Shown: positions 8,171 to 16,859, counted from the first letter of the stretch. The stretch: 64,000 nucleotides of DNA from Legionellales bacterium (GCA_026125385.1 JAHCLG010000010.1:1-64000), one strand, 5' to 3'. Program-made: numbers and translations. The notes: generated by a model not told the origin, from the sequence alone.

Positions 8171-9418
8171 ATGTTATGGGAAATGAAGCTTAAGAGTATA
8201 GGATATTATTTAGGCCTTGCTTGTTTATTAAGTCTTGTACCACTTACCACTCGCATGTATACCCCGTGTTTTCAAAACATTAGTAATGATTTTGCTGTGC
8301 CCATGGTCATTGTTCAGCACACCTTAATTATCTTCTTAGCCATCAGTGCTGTTATTCAACTTTGGTTTGGCCGTCTATCTTTTAAGTTTGGCATTAGACA
8401 AGTTACTTTATACAGCTTATTTTTTTATAGTGTTTCCAGCATTCTAGCAGTAAGCGCTCATAATATTTATTTGTTTTATGGCGCTAGAATCGTGCAAGCA
8501 ATTACTGCCGCACTAGGCGTTGTTTCTTATCGGGCAATTATCGGTGCAAATCAGCAAAACGAACGTAGAAAAATCGAACGGTTTAGTTTAATCTCTATTT
8601 TAATGTCCTTAATTATTTTACCTGATTATTACTTGGCAGGTGTCATCACCCATTTTTACAATTGGCATGCGGTATTTTATTTAATGGTAATCACGGGCGT
8701 TGTCGCACTTATCTTAAATTCAATTTATTTAACCCAAATGTATACCCTTGAAACTAGCAAACTCATACTACCAACATTTCAAAACTTTATATTATCCAAA
8801 AATACACTAGAATATCTCTTGCCACTAACTCTCCAATATTTAGGGTTTATTTTATTTATTACTGTGGCGCCCGATGTCATGTATAATCAGAAACATTGGT
8901 CAGTTTTGGCCTATGCAACAACCATGTTGTATGTGGGTTGTGGTTTTTTTATTGGTTCAGTAATAACCTATTTCATCACAAAATTTTTTAATATAACTTC
9001 TTCTAAATTGATTACTTATGGTTTGAGTCTTTCACTAATCGTTTCCTGTGTGGTATTTTATTTAGCTAAAATAAATCAGCTCACATTTTACCATTTTACG
9101 GTAGCTATTATGTTTTATCAGATTGCCACCAGTTTTATTAATAAAGCAACGAATGTGAAACTACTGAGCAATAAAAACTATTCAATTAATGCGTGTTTAT
9201 CAGGTTATCTGGGTTTTTCTAAAAATCTAATCGTAGCTATATTAGCCTCATGTATTATTAGCCGTGTGTCATTTAACTTAAATCAATTAGGCGTTTGTTT
9301 ATTTTTGATTGCTCTAATCAGTTATATTGTACACTTTGGAGCCAGACCATTTACGTCATCCTATGGATCAGTTAACTCATTAGCAAATGAAAAAAACAAT
9401 GGTATAATAAGCCAATAA
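8171..9418 (+). CDS. MFS transporter, Bcr/CflA-like (DHA1)
   Basis: This 415-aa protein has about 12 hydrophobic segments. The first cytoplasmic loop carries the MFS motif A equivalent LWFGRLSFKFGIRQ, preceded by MYTPCFQNISNDF, which matches the LYLPALP-type opening of Bcr/CflA drug exporters. RIVQAITAALGVVSYRAIIG matches their TM4 region. An ATG at 8171 is preferred over the upstream TTG at 8165 because GGAG at 8157-8160 then sits 10 nt away. Between the unknown protein and the candidate precursor peptide, it is likely the exporter of, or self-protection against, the operon product. Confidence 0.85.
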   Translation: MLWEMKLKSIGYYLGLACLLSLVPLTTRMYTPCFQNISNDFAVPMVIVQHTLIIFLAISAVIQLWFGRLSFKFGIRQVTLYSLFFYSVSSILAVSAHNIYLFYGARIVQAITAALGVVSYRAIIGANQQNERRKIERFSLISILMSLIILPDYYLAGVITHFYNWHAVFYLMVITGVVALILNSIYLTQMYTLETSKLILPTFQNFILSKNTLEYLLPLTLQYLGFILFITVAPDVMYNQKHWSVLAYATTMLYVGCGFFIGSVITYFITKFFNITSSKLITYGLSLSLIVSCVVFYLAKINQLTFYHFTVAIMFYQIATSFINKATNVKLLSNKNYSINACLSGYLGFSKNLIVAILASCIISRVSFNLNQLGVCLFLIALISYIVHFGARPFTSSYGSVNSLANEKNNGIISQ

Positions 9419-9431
9419 CTAAAGGTGGATC

Positions 9432-9602
9432 ATGAAAAACGTTAATCACTTCTCTCAATTTTCAGCTAGCAATCAGAAAAATCCTTCTGATATTCCTCAG
9501 TTATTTTGTTTTGATGAAGAATTTTTGTGCATTGAAAACAAAAATAGCTTCAATATCATTCCACCCTACTATGAAGAGTTGTCTAATACAGAAAATAAAT
9601 AA
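9432..9602 (+). CDS. 56-aa candidate precursor peptide, immediately upstream of ycaO
   Basis: The ORF starts 13 bp after the MFS gene, 6 nt behind AAAGG (9421-9425), and its stop codon shares one base with the ycaO start, so the two are translationally coupled. The product is acidic and polar with a possible core FCFDEEFLC (two Cys, residues about 26-34), followed by SFNIIPPYYEELSN. No signal peptide or membrane segment is seen. Size, position and lack of an enzyme domain fit a ribosomally made precursor for YcaO. It could instead be a recognition protein. The ORF is too short for the usual annotation cut-offs and is easily missed. Confidence 0.65.
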   Translation: MKNVNHFSQFSASNQKNPSDIPQLFCFDEEFLCIENKNSFNIIPPYYEELSNTENK

Positions 9603-10717
9603 TGCACTATTTATCCGGTACCTTTCGCGATAATACACCACAAGAAACGCTGCAAAAAGTTTATCTGTATCTAAAAAATTTTGGCATCACTCGTGTCGCT
9701 GATATAACTCATTTAGATGTTTTAGGCATTCCCACTTATATTGCCATGCGCCCTAATGCAAAAGGTCTTTCAGTATCGCAAGGAAAAGGTTTAACCAAAG
9801 AATTAGCAAAAATTTCAGCACTGATGGAATCAATCGAACGCTGGCATGCGGAAAATATTCAACTTCCCGCAATTGTTGGAAGCTTTAAACAACTCAAACC
9901 AAATTATCACTTATTAAATCCAACACTGATCGCTAATGAATTATTTGATACTTCGCATTTATTATATGAAGAATTAATTTGGATACCTGCAATTGAAGCA
10001 ATCACTAAAAAATTTATCTACATTCCCAAGTCAGCTATTTCACTCGATTCAACTCAAGCAAATCATTTATCATTAAAATTTAACGCTAGCTCAAATGGCT
10101 TAGCTGCCGGAAACACTCAGGATGAAGCTATTTTTCATGCTATTTGCGAACTTGTTGAACGTCATAGTTATTATTATTGGCTACAAGCGCACGAGAGAAA
10201 TATCCTTAATCTCTCTTCAATACCCTATTCTATAGTTACATCCTTAATTGCTAATATACAAACCCAAGGTTTCATGCTGGATATTTTCTTAATGCCAAAC
10301 GAATTTGGATTACCTGCTTATGTTGCTTGTTTATATAAAAATGATCACCATGATAAACGCGTATTTGCAGGTAAAGGTGCGCATATTGACGATGAAATTG
10401 CCATGATACGCGCCATCACTGAAGCAGCACAATCTAGGCTCACGGTAATCAGCGGGGCAAGGGACGATTTAAACGAAACCTATTTTAATTTACCCAACAC
10501 TCCTATTTCTTTAGAAAAAAATGCTATTCCTTTTACTCAGTCATCACCACCATGTTCATTAGCATCATTTGCTGAGGTGAACCATGAATTAATAACTAAA
10601 ATTCAAAAACACGGTTACGAGCAAGTCATTTTATGTGATTTAACACAACATCATTATAATATTTCGGTTACCAAGGCACTAATTCCTGGTTTAAAACATG
10701 TCAGTCAGCGGAATTAA
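9602..10717 (+). CDS. ycaO: YcaO-domain protein, TfuA-associated, probable thioamide synthase
   Basis: YcaO enzymes use ATP to activate a backbone amide; those paired with TfuA replace the amide oxygen by sulfur. The 371-aa protein covers the whole YcaO domain. ATP- and Mg-binding motifs are visible: SALMESIER at 72-80, ICELVER at 181-187 with its paired glutamates, and AITEAAQSR at 271-279. The C-terminus has the PGL element (LIPGLKHV) usual for the family. It overlaps the 56-aa ORF by 1 bp and is separated from tfuA by 4 bp. There is no fused cyclodehydratase partner and no azoline genes nearby, which together with TfuA favours thioamidation over heterocyclisation. Confidence 0.93.
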   Translation: MHYLSGTFRDNTPQETLQKVYLYLKNFGITRVADITHLDVLGIPTYIAMRPNAKGLSVSQGKGLTKELAKISALMESIERWHAENIQLPAIVGSFKQLKPNYHLLNPTLIANELFDTSHLLYEELIWIPAIEAITKKFIYIPKSAISLDSTQANHLSLKFNASSNGLAAGNTQDEAIFHAICELVERHSYYYWLQAHERNILNLSSIPYSIVTSLIANIQTQGFMLDIFLMPNEFGLPAYVACLYKNDHHDKRVFAGKGAHIDDEIAMIRAITEAAQSRLTVISGARDDLNETYFNLPNTPISLEKNAIPFTQSSPPCSLASFAEVNHELITKIQKHGYEQVILCDLTQHHYNISVTKALIPGLKHVSQRN

Positions 10718-10721
10718 TCCT

Positions 10722-11825
10722 ATGAAAATTGTCGTGTTTCTTGGACCATCACTCACCATGCAATCAGCTCAAGCGATTTTACCCACTGCAATTTATAAAC
10801 CACCGATTGAATGCGGTGATATTATTGAATGTTTACATCAAGACTCTCCAGATTGCATAGCGATTATTGATGGCCTTTTTTATCAACAAGTCAGTGTTTG
10901 GCATAAAGAAATTTTATTGGCTTTATCACACAAGATTCGTGTTTACGGTGCTGCAAGCATGGGCGCTTTGCGTGCTGCTGAATTATCTGAATTTGGCATG
11001 CAAGGCATAGGAAAAATTTATCAGTGGTACCAAAATAATGTTATTGAAGGTGATGATGAAGTCGCTTTATTACATGATCTGAAATCTTATCAATCCTTAA
11101 CCATTCCTCTGGTTAATATTAGAGCCAGCTTAAATTTTTTATTAACGGAAAATTTGGTTTCCGAAGAGCAGCTTCAAGCTATTTTTGAGCTTGCTAATAC
11201 CATTCATTTCAGCAAAAGAACTCGGGCAGAGTTGACCCAGAAACTCTTAGTATCCAACTATCGTTCGCTAGTAGGCAATAAACTCGATTTATTATTTGAA
11301 CATTACATCGATCAAAAAGCATTAGATGCTAAAGAGTTACTGATGACAATTCAACGACATGATTCTCAAAAAGTGCTTCCCACTTTTCAATTGATGAATA
11401 CGGTTTTTCTTCAAAAGTTACGTGCCAGCGTAGAAAATAAAACCGTTTCGGAATACATCAATTCTTTAGAAAATACACTCAATCAATCCTACGCTACTAG
11501 TACGGTCGCAAAAAATGATTACTTGCAGTATATTAACGCGCTGGTTGAAAATACTATTACAACCGACGATAAGATTCAGCTTGCTAATATGGTATCGCGC
11601 ATTGATGCAATCTGTATTGCTAAAAACATTATTTTAAGCCAGCAGGGTTTAGCATTTTATCGAACAAAACTCTTTCAAGAAAAGAATTTAGGCGATGAAA
11701 AATCGTTACAACGCTGGCTTAATCAATATCATATCAATCAAAGTGATCTTGATACGATCGTTTTACTGTATTTTTACATCACTCATTATATTCATTCCAA
11801 CAATACGCATGAATTAATAAATTAG
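10722..11825 (+). CDS. tfuA: TfuA-like protein, sulfur delivery to YcaO
   Basis: The N-terminal 110 residues match the TfuA core closely: MKIVVFLGPSL, YKPPIECGDI, AIIDGLF, SVWHKEILLAL (58-68), VYGAASMGALRAAEL (74-88), FGMQGIGKIY and GDDEVALLH. Characterised TfuA hydrolyses thiocarboxylated ThiS and supplies sulfide to YcaO, using a Ser-Lys pair; Ser79 (SMGALRAAE) and Lys62 (WHKE) are my candidates. The remaining 250 residues are a helical extension without a recognised domain, making the protein longer than minimal TfuA. I chose ATG 10722 because family members begin at MKIVVFLGP; an in-frame ATG at 10698 would overlap ycaO. Confidence 0.92.
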   Translation: MKIVVFLGPSLTMQSAQAILPTAIYKPPIECGDIIECLHQDSPDCIAIIDGLFYQQVSVWHKEILLALSHKIRVYGAASMGALRAAELSEFGMQGIGKIYQWYQNNVIEGDDEVALLHDLKSYQSLTIPLVNIRASLNFLLTENLVSEEQLQAIFELANTIHFSKRTRAELTQKLLVSNYRSLVGNKLDLLFEHYIDQKALDAKELLMTIQRHDSQKVLPTFQLMNTVFLQKLRASVENKTVSEYINSLENTLNQSYATSTVAKNDYLQYINALVENTITTDDKIQLANMVSRIDAICIAKNIILSQQGLAFYRTKLFQEKNLGDEKSLQRWLNQYHINQSDLDTIVLLYFYITHYIHSNNTHELIN

Positions 11826-11967
11826 CTTTCCCCACTAACAAAACTCAATGTTATTGTCAACCCAATTTACTAAGACACTAATATCGCTAGGATATTAAAC
11901 AATGATGTTCTAAATTATCCTTGCAGCACTGTGACAATTGGGACGTTAACTCATTCAGGGATTCAAT

Positions 11968-12171
11968 ATGATTTATATGCCAGATTCGTATAAAAAGCTA
12001 ATCGATGAAATTATTGCAATTAAAAAGTGGGATTTAGAGTTTGTTTTGGAGTTGTGTGGGATTGAGTCTAGTGAGTATGAAAATTTGGATATAGCAGGTT
12101 TTAAATTATGCAATAGAAAGAAACAGCATATTCAATTGCTCTATATAAATATTTTTCTTGGGTTTTTATAA
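11968..12171 (+). CDS. Small hypothetical protein
   Basis: This 67-aa ORF is preceded by AGGG about 9 nt upstream of ATG 11968. The product (LIDEIIAIKKWDLEFVLELCGIES) has a faint helix-turn-helix flavour but ends abruptly after a hydrophobic stretch, so it may be a truncated regulator. It stands between the thioamidation operon and the oppositely oriented RES gene. Weakly supported. Confidence 0.35.
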   Translation: MIYMPDSYKKLIDEIIAIKKWDLEFVLELCGIESSEYENLDIAGFKLCNRKKQHIQLLYINIFLGFL

Positions 12172-12236
12172 CAAGATTTTTTCTAATTTTAAATATATTT
12201 TCTGTCAAACGATTAGACGCTTCTGAATTTAATTTT

Positions 12237-13316
12237 TTAACTCTCACGACATTTTTCAGAGAAAACTGGACCTAATATTGTATTATACTCAATTTGTTGC
12301 AAATATAATCTATTAATACTATTTACTTTGATAAGACCTTCCTGAATTGGCCTACCAAATAAGGCATAGTTTGGAATTTGTGCTTGCTCATGAATATGTT
12401 TACCTTCAGGAAATATAAATAAAGGTAATCCACTTATACTCGTTAATCTATTATTTCCAGTATGCTTTGATGTGTAGTACGAACTGTACAAGATTCCATG
12501 AAAATTCCTTTTGTAAGCCTCGATAGCAATTTTTCTAAGGATTCTATAATATTCCTTTCCAGCATGTAAAAACAATAAAGTCATGGCCATATCCAAAGAT
12601 TCATATTGAGTTCCTTCATCTATAATTTTTGTCAAATTTAATATTCTCAAGCTTTGTGTTGGTTGTAATACTGCGACATATAATTCATCTTCAATAGTAA
12701 CTCGACATTCATGAATACATACATGCAAGCTGGGCGACCCATACATGACTGGCAAATCTTTTGAATCAAATCGATAATATTGCCTCTTTTTAATATCAAG
12801 TGGTGGTGTATCGTATTCATTACTTTTATTGGGTACATTAGGGTTTTTTCTTATTCGATAGAAAAGATCTTCTTTCAATAATTCATGGGTTTGATACTTA
12901 TCAAAAATTTCATCAAAAATTTTTATTCTAGATTTAGCTTCTTTAAGCTTATTCAGTTTATCATTTTCTCCGACCATCCATAAGGTGGGGGCATAAGGAA
13001 AAAATTTCATCTTTATTTTCTCCTCAATCAAACGCGCGTCTTCTTCTTGATTTTTATCTATCCCTAGCTCACAAGAAAACTTTTGTAAATTGTTCATTTG
13101 TATAATAGGAGTATCTGTAGCAGAATAGCCAACACTTCCCCTCACATAGAAAAGATATGCAAGCTTTTTTATTTGATTAAGAGTTAATTTTACCCCTTCT
13201 TTTTTTTTGCAATGAGAACATTCCAATTTATTTTGAATTCCAATTTTCCCAGCCTCAATTTTTAGACCATGATCATTGAAACAAAGAGAGCATAATAAAA
13301 ATTTATTATTTTTCAT
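12237..13316 (-). CDS. RES-domain protein with N-terminal zinc-binding region
   Basis: RES proteins resemble ADP-ribosyltransferases; characterised toxins of the family degrade NAD+. The 359-aa protein opens with two CxxC pairs (CSLC, CSHC; residues about 9-36), a likely zinc site as in HEPN/RES N-terminal regions. The RES core follows at about 150-320: LFYRIRKNPN, YYRFDSKDLPVMYGSPSLHV, CIHECRVTIEDELYVA, and the IDEGTQYESLDMAMTLLFL and FHGILYSSYY regions. No small Xre-type antitoxin with a DUF2384 domain adjoins it; the gene directly upstream (36-bp gap) is the S24-type repressor. It may be a toxin, a defence effector or a maintenance factor of the ICE. Confidence 0.82.
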   Translation of the reverse strand: MKNNKFLLCSLCFNDHGLKIEAGKIGIQNKLECSHCKKKEGVKLTLNQIKKLAYLFYVRGSVGYSATDTPIIQMNNLQKFSCELGIDKNQEEDARLIEEKIKMKFFPYAPTLWMVGENDKLNKLKEAKSRIKIFDEIFDKYQTHELLKEDLFYRIRKNPNVPNKSNEYDTPPLDIKKRQYYRFDSKDLPVMYGSPSLHVCIHECRVTIEDELYVAVLQPTQSLRILNLTKIIDEGTQYESLDMAMTLLFLHAGKEYYRILRKIAIEAYKRNFHGILYSSYYTSKHTGNNRLTSISGLPLFIFPEGKHIHEQAQIPNYALFGRPIQEGLIKVNSINRLYLQQIEYNTILGPVFSEKCRES

Positions 13317-13351
13317 ATAATTTTCAATTATTTTGAATTAAAATTAAAGCT

Positions 13352-14083
13352 TTAACCCCGAAAAACCAACCCCACAAATCCACCCACAATCACAATCTCA
13401 TCCTCCTGATTATCCAAAGCAGGCCAGTCATCATTAAAAGCGATCAATTCAAAATGTTGTTTGTTATTCGCTTTCACTTGACGGTATTTGCGAAAATAAA
13501 ATTCGCGCGTGGCTTTTGCATAGGCCAATACAAACACACCAGGGGATAATTCAAACGTGGGATCAATTAACACAATATCACCAGGAATAAACGTAATTCT
13601 CTCTGGCTTATTTGAAGGCACCATACTTTCATCTTCAATCATAATAGCAAAGACAGTATCACTGGTTTTATCACTCAATGATTGCTCTAACGGAAAAACT
13701 GGAAAACGTCCAAGACGTGAGATTTCACGCTGTAATTTTTGCGGAGATTCAAAACCAATTTCATTTAACTCATGCAATTTTACAACAGGCGCAATTTTTT
13801 TGATTAAATTGACTTTTGTTTGGGGTTCCATGACATCATCTTGGCAAAGTAAATAAGATAAATTCACTTCAAAAATATCGGCTAGTGCTACCAAACTTGA
13901 AAACTCAGGCAAACGCGTACCCGCTTCCCAATTACTGATAATCGAAGTATGCGCCTTACCTAATTTACTGATCACTTCCTTTTGCGTCAGCGAGCGTGCT
14001 TCGCGTAGCTGAGCAATACGCTGGCCTATTTTTTCTTTCAAGTGTTCCATTTTCTGTTCATGGTGTCGATTTAGTTCAGTCAT
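13352..14083 (-). CDS. HTH-XRE/S24 peptidase-like repressor of the ICE
   Basis: This 243-aa protein has the two-part layout of phage CI/LexA-type repressors. An XRE HTH lies at about 16-75 (IAQLREARSLTQKEVISKLG, TSIISNWEAGTRLP). A C-terminal S24 domain has candidate Ser153 (EDESMVP), Lys199 (YFRKYR) and FIPGDIVLID. An Ala-Gly or Cys-Gly cleavage dipeptide is not obvious in the hinge, so self-cleavage is uncertain. The gene is divergent from the replication genes, and three copies of a TTCACTTNANGTGAA-like palindrome lie between them. The likely role is keeping excision, replication and accessory genes silent until a stress signal. Confidence 0.92.
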   Translation of the reverse strand: MTELNRHHEQKMEHLKEKIGQRIAQLREARSLTQKEVISKLGKAHTSIISNWEAGTRLPEFSSLVALADIFEVNLSYLLCQDDVMEPQTKVNLIKKIAPVVKLHELNEIGFESPQKLQREISRLGRFPVFPLEQSLSDKTSDTVFAIMIEDESMVPSNKPERITFIPGDIVLIDPTFELSPGVFVLAYAKATREFYFRKYRQVKANNKQHFELIAFNDDWPALDNQEDEIVIVGGFVGLVFRG

Positions 14084-14109
14084 AGCTCGCCCAAAAAAAT
14101 TGTTGACTA

Positions 14110-14211
14110 TTCACTTTAGGTGAATTAATATAGATTTTAATCACTTGATGTGAATGAAATAATCTTAACCTGCTTGTATTATCGTCTCGAACGATCTTCA
14201 CATCAAGTGAC
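14110..14211. promoter_or_regulatory. Three palindromic operators between repressor and replication genes
   Basis: TTCACTTTAGGTGAA (14110-14124), ATCACTTGATGTGAA (14140-14154) and TTCACATCAAGTGAC (14197-14211) share one 15-bp palindromic consensus. Centre-to-centre spacings are 30 and 57 bp. The layout resembles the multi-operator immunity regions of lambdoid phages, allowing autoregulation on the minus side and repression of the rep/dnaC operon on the plus side. Confidence 0.8.
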
Positions 14212-14245
14212 CACTATATCATAGTAAATAGCAAATTTGACTTAA

Positions 14246-14267
14246 AAGTAAGAAATATCACTTACTT
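14246..14267. promoter_or_regulatory. Inverted repeat just upstream of the replication gene
   Basis: AAGTAAG (14246-14252) and CTTACTT (14261-14267) are inverted around 8 nt, 24 bp before the start at 14292. It could be a further protein-binding site or an mRNA hairpin close to the ribosome-binding site; its sequence differs from the repressor palindrome. Confidence 0.4.
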
Positions 14268-14291
14268 AATCAGCTAACTCAAGGGAGTGTT

Positions 14292-15176
14292 ATGAAATCA
14301 TCCATCCTTAATCATCCTGCAAACGAACCCATGTTGGTTGTGCGGCGATGGATGGTAGAGTTTTGTGACAATGATTCTTGCGCTGCTTGTTTACTTTCTT
14401 TTTTTAATTACTTTCACGAAGTCAAATTAGAAATCATTCACAAAAATCGCAAAACCAATGATATTGCCGAACAACATGGCGATAAGCGTACTCAAGATGA
14501 AACTGTCATTCAATTTCACACGTTAGAAGAATTACAAGAACGTTTATTGGGTTTTTTCAGTATTAACAGTATTCGTAAAAGTTTAAAATATTTAATCGAT
14601 AAAAAAATTATTTCTGTTACACAAAATCCCAATCCGAAATACAAATTTGATCGTACAACTTATTATATTTTCAATGTAACTCTTTGTAATGAATGGCTAA
14701 AAAATCGAGTCAGCAGAAATGATACTACGAAGAATGAAATAAACACCATCGAGCCAGCAAATTTGCAAGATCGAGGAGCCAATTCTGCATCACCTTCATG
14801 CAAATTTGCTACAGCTATACCAAAGATTACTAACCCAGATCACAAAGATGATGATGAGTTGCCATTACAAAAAATTTTAGCTCAATTAAAAAAGAGTAAG
14901 ATTCCTCCTGATCAACTTAGCAATCAAGCCAGTATTCTTGAATTAATTCAGCAAGGTGCAACGGAAAATGATTTTGTTCAAGCAATCCATAAAGCTGAGC
15001 ACTATCAAAAGAATGGGTATGGCTTGCCCTATGTGACAAAAATCGTGTCACAACAATTGAAGCAAGGTCGTGAGCGTATTACTGCTAAATCAAAAACATC
15101 ACGGCCTCTTGCTTCACCTCAAGAATACACAACCGATTTATCACGTGTGGAGTGGCTAGATGAAAATGATTCGTGA
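14292..15176 (+). CDS. Replication initiator/organiser-like protein
   Basis: This 294-aa protein has an N-terminal winged-helix-like region at about 1-135 (LVVRRWMVEFCDNDSCAACL; TLEELQERLLGFFSINSIRK; SLKYLIDKKIISVTQNPNPK), as in phage replisome organisers, then a linker and a short helical region near 200-260 (DQLSNQASILELIQQGATE). It overlaps the DnaC-like gene by 17 bp, a pairing typical of phage and ICE replication modules where the first protein marks the origin and the second loads the helicase. The precise family is not certain. Its promoter region holds the repressor operators, so element replication is probably switched on together with excision. Confidence 0.7.
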   Translation: MKSSILNHPANEPMLVVRRWMVEFCDNDSCAACLLSFFNYFHEVKLEIIHKNRKTNDIAEQHGDKRTQDETVIQFHTLEELQERLLGFFSINSIRKSLKYLIDKKIISVTQNPNPKYKFDRTTYYIFNVTLCNEWLKNRVSRNDTTKNEINTIEPANLQDRGANSASPSCKFATAIPKITNPDHKDDDELPLQKILAQLKKSKIPPDQLSNQASILELIQQGATENDFVQAIHKAEHYQKNGYGLPYVTKIVSQQLKQGRERITAKSKTSRPLASPQEYTTDLSRVEWLDENDS

Positions 15177-15876
15177 TTATTTACCTAAAGAACAACGACA
15201 GGCATCAATAACTTCTATCCTACGTGCAGATGATGATGCTTATCGTCAAGAATTAAGAAATATTCAACTTGAAAATAATCGGATTATAGCAGATGTACCG
15301 AAGCGCTTTCAGCAAGCAAATTTAAATCTTACAACTCAAAATTCAGCAAACCAAACTAAAATTTATCGTTTATTGAAAACGTATAGTAATAATTTTAAAT
15401 CTTGCTTTGAAAATGGTGCCGGATTAATTTTACAAGGTAACGTTGGCTCGGGAAAAACACATGCGGCATGCGGGTTATGTAATGAACTAATTGAAAAAGG
15501 ATATACTGTAAAATTCACCACTGCCGCTGCATTTTTTCGGGCTATCAAATCAACCTATCGCCGTCAAATACCATTCTCTGAACAACAGATTATTGACACT
15601 CACGCACGTTATCAATTACTAATTATTGACGAAATTGACGTAGGTTGTGCAGGAGAAATTGCTTTAACCGATTTTGAACGCCATTGCTTATTCGATGTTA
15701 TTAATCGTCGTTATGAAAATATGTTACCCACTATAGTAATTACAAATTCATCCTTACCACAATTAAAACACAATCTCAGCCCACGAATTTACGATCGCTT
15801 ATTAGAAAAATCCGCAGTATTAGCTTTTGATTGGGCAAGCTTACGTGGAACACAAGTTAAGGTTAATGAAATCTAA
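15160..15876 (+). CDS. dnaC: DnaC-like helicase-loader ATPase
   Basis: This 238-aa AAA+ ATPase resembles DnaC/IstB. Walker A is GNVGSGKT at 93-100 and Walker B is LLIIDEID at 153-160, with a sensor-like IVITNSSLPQ further on. The N-terminal 80 residues would contact the replicative helicase or the upstream initiator. There is no transposase nearby, so it is a replication protein rather than IstB. An alternative start is the ATG two codons downstream. Overlap with the preceding gene indicates translational coupling. Confidence 0.88.
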   Translation: MKMIRDYLPKEQRQASITSILRADDDAYRQELRNIQLENNRIIADVPKRFQQANLNLTTQNSANQTKIYRLLKTYSNNFKSCFENGAGLILQGNVGSGKTHAACGLCNELIEKGYTVKFTTAAAFFRAIKSTYRRQIPFSEQQIIDTHARYQLLIIDEIDVGCAGEIALTDFERHCLFDVINRRYENMLPTIVITNSSLPQLKHNLSPRIYDRLLEKSAVLAFDWASLRGTQVKVNEI

Positions 15877-15900
15877 GCAGTAAACTATCTGAGGTAGCCT

Positions 15901-16197
15901 ATGATTAGTCTAAATTGTTCAACTACGAACTTAGTCAACAAGAGTATTTTAGAACTTGGTAAAAACTATTATTATGAATATCTTACTCAAAAAGAATTAA
16001 CCGTAATCACAAATCTTTTACACTATGGAGAATTAAGCAGAACTGCAGAAGCGTGTGGCATTACGCTTAGAACACTACGTTTTCATGTTGAAAATATAAA
16101 ATCGAAGCTACTCTGTAAAAATTTATTTGAACTTGGCGTAACTCTTGTCACATTAATGAACTCTGTTAACGAAAGCAATTGTATCGACTGTCAATAG
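15901..16197 (+). CDS. LuxR-type HTH regulator
   Basis: This 98-aa protein is almost entirely a GerE/LuxR DNA-binding domain (LTQKELTVITNLLHYGELSR, TAEACGITLRTLRFHVENIK, SKLLCKNLFELGVTLV) with a 28-residue N-terminal extension and no receiver or ligand domain. A GAGG ribosome-binding site precedes it. It lies 24 bp after the dnaC-like gene and upstream of the T4SS operon, so it may activate the transfer genes. That role is an inference from position. Confidence 0.85.
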   Translation: MISLNCSTTNLVNKSILELGKNYYYEYLTQKELTVITNLLHYGELSRTAEACGITLRTLRFHVENIKSKLLCKNLFELGVTLVTLMNSVNESNCIDCQ

Positions 16198-16387
16198 AAA
16201 TTCAAGATGAAAATTTTTTAGCTATGATTATTTCAATATATTCAGCTAATTCTGTGATATAAAATATGCTTCATCTTGCAACCATCCTGTAAAAAATCAC
16301 AGTTTTTTTAATCATTATCCACGATATCCTATATTTAATTTTCATGAACATACGAATGTTATAAATGTATCTGAAGGATATTGAATC

Positions 16388-16573
16388 ATGAGTAACTTAG
16401 GCTCACACCTTGCGACACTCAGTTCCTACTCAAAAAAATTCATTGAGCATTGCATCACTTGGCAACTTTCTACCTGGAAAAGCAATGAAAAATACCAACA
16501 CGATAAAACAGTTCAGTTCTTAATTGAGCGTGCTGAATTAGCTTTAAAAGAAGTCCAGCAACTAAAGTGCTAA
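16388..16573 (+). CDS. Small hypothetical protein ahead of the T4SS operon
   Basis: This 61-aa ORF has AAGGA about 11 nt upstream of its ATG. The product is predicted helical (MSNLGSHLATLSSYSKKFIE; QFLIERAELALKEVQQLK) and soluble. It is followed 13 bp later by another small ORF with a strong ribosome-binding site, and both are in line with virB2. I do not recognise a family. Confidence 0.6.
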   Translation: MSNLGSHLATLSSYSKKFIEHCITWQLSTWKSNEKYQHDKTVQFLIERAELALKEVQQLKC

Positions 16574-16586
16574 AGGAGTAAAACAC

Positions 16587-16859
16587 ATGAATTCTCTCGA
16601 TATTCTACATCAAAAACATAATCCTTGTTACTTTTTCGCTACAACATGTCTAAAACATTATGGAATTAATGACTATTCAGCTTGCGAAGAATTAGCCACC
16701 ATTATTCATCGTTACGTGCAATGGTTTTCACATACTATTAACTCTACCACCACCGAATTGGAATCAGTCGCCTTATGTGAACAAAAACACTTACAGCCGA
16801 CGAACTTAAGTGATTTCACCTTAAACCGACCACATGAGGCGATTGCATCCAATGAATAA
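16587..16859 (+). CDS. Small hypothetical protein overlapping virB2
   Basis: This 90-aa ORF has a strong AAGGAG site 8 nt upstream. The product is soluble and His/Cys-rich (HNPCYFFATTCLKHYGINDY), with no recognised domain. Its stop codon overlaps the virB2 start by 8 bp, which supports real translation and co-expression with the secretion system. Confidence 0.6.
   Translation: MNSLDILHQKHNPCYFFATTCLKHYGINDYSACEELATIIHRYVQWFSHTINSTTTELESVALCEQKHLQPTNLSDFTLNRPHEAIASNE

Noticed and set aside
15160-15876. IstB helper of an IS21-type transposon
   Set aside because: There is no IstA transposase or terminal inverted repeats; the partner gene is an initiator-like protein, so a DnaC role is more likely.
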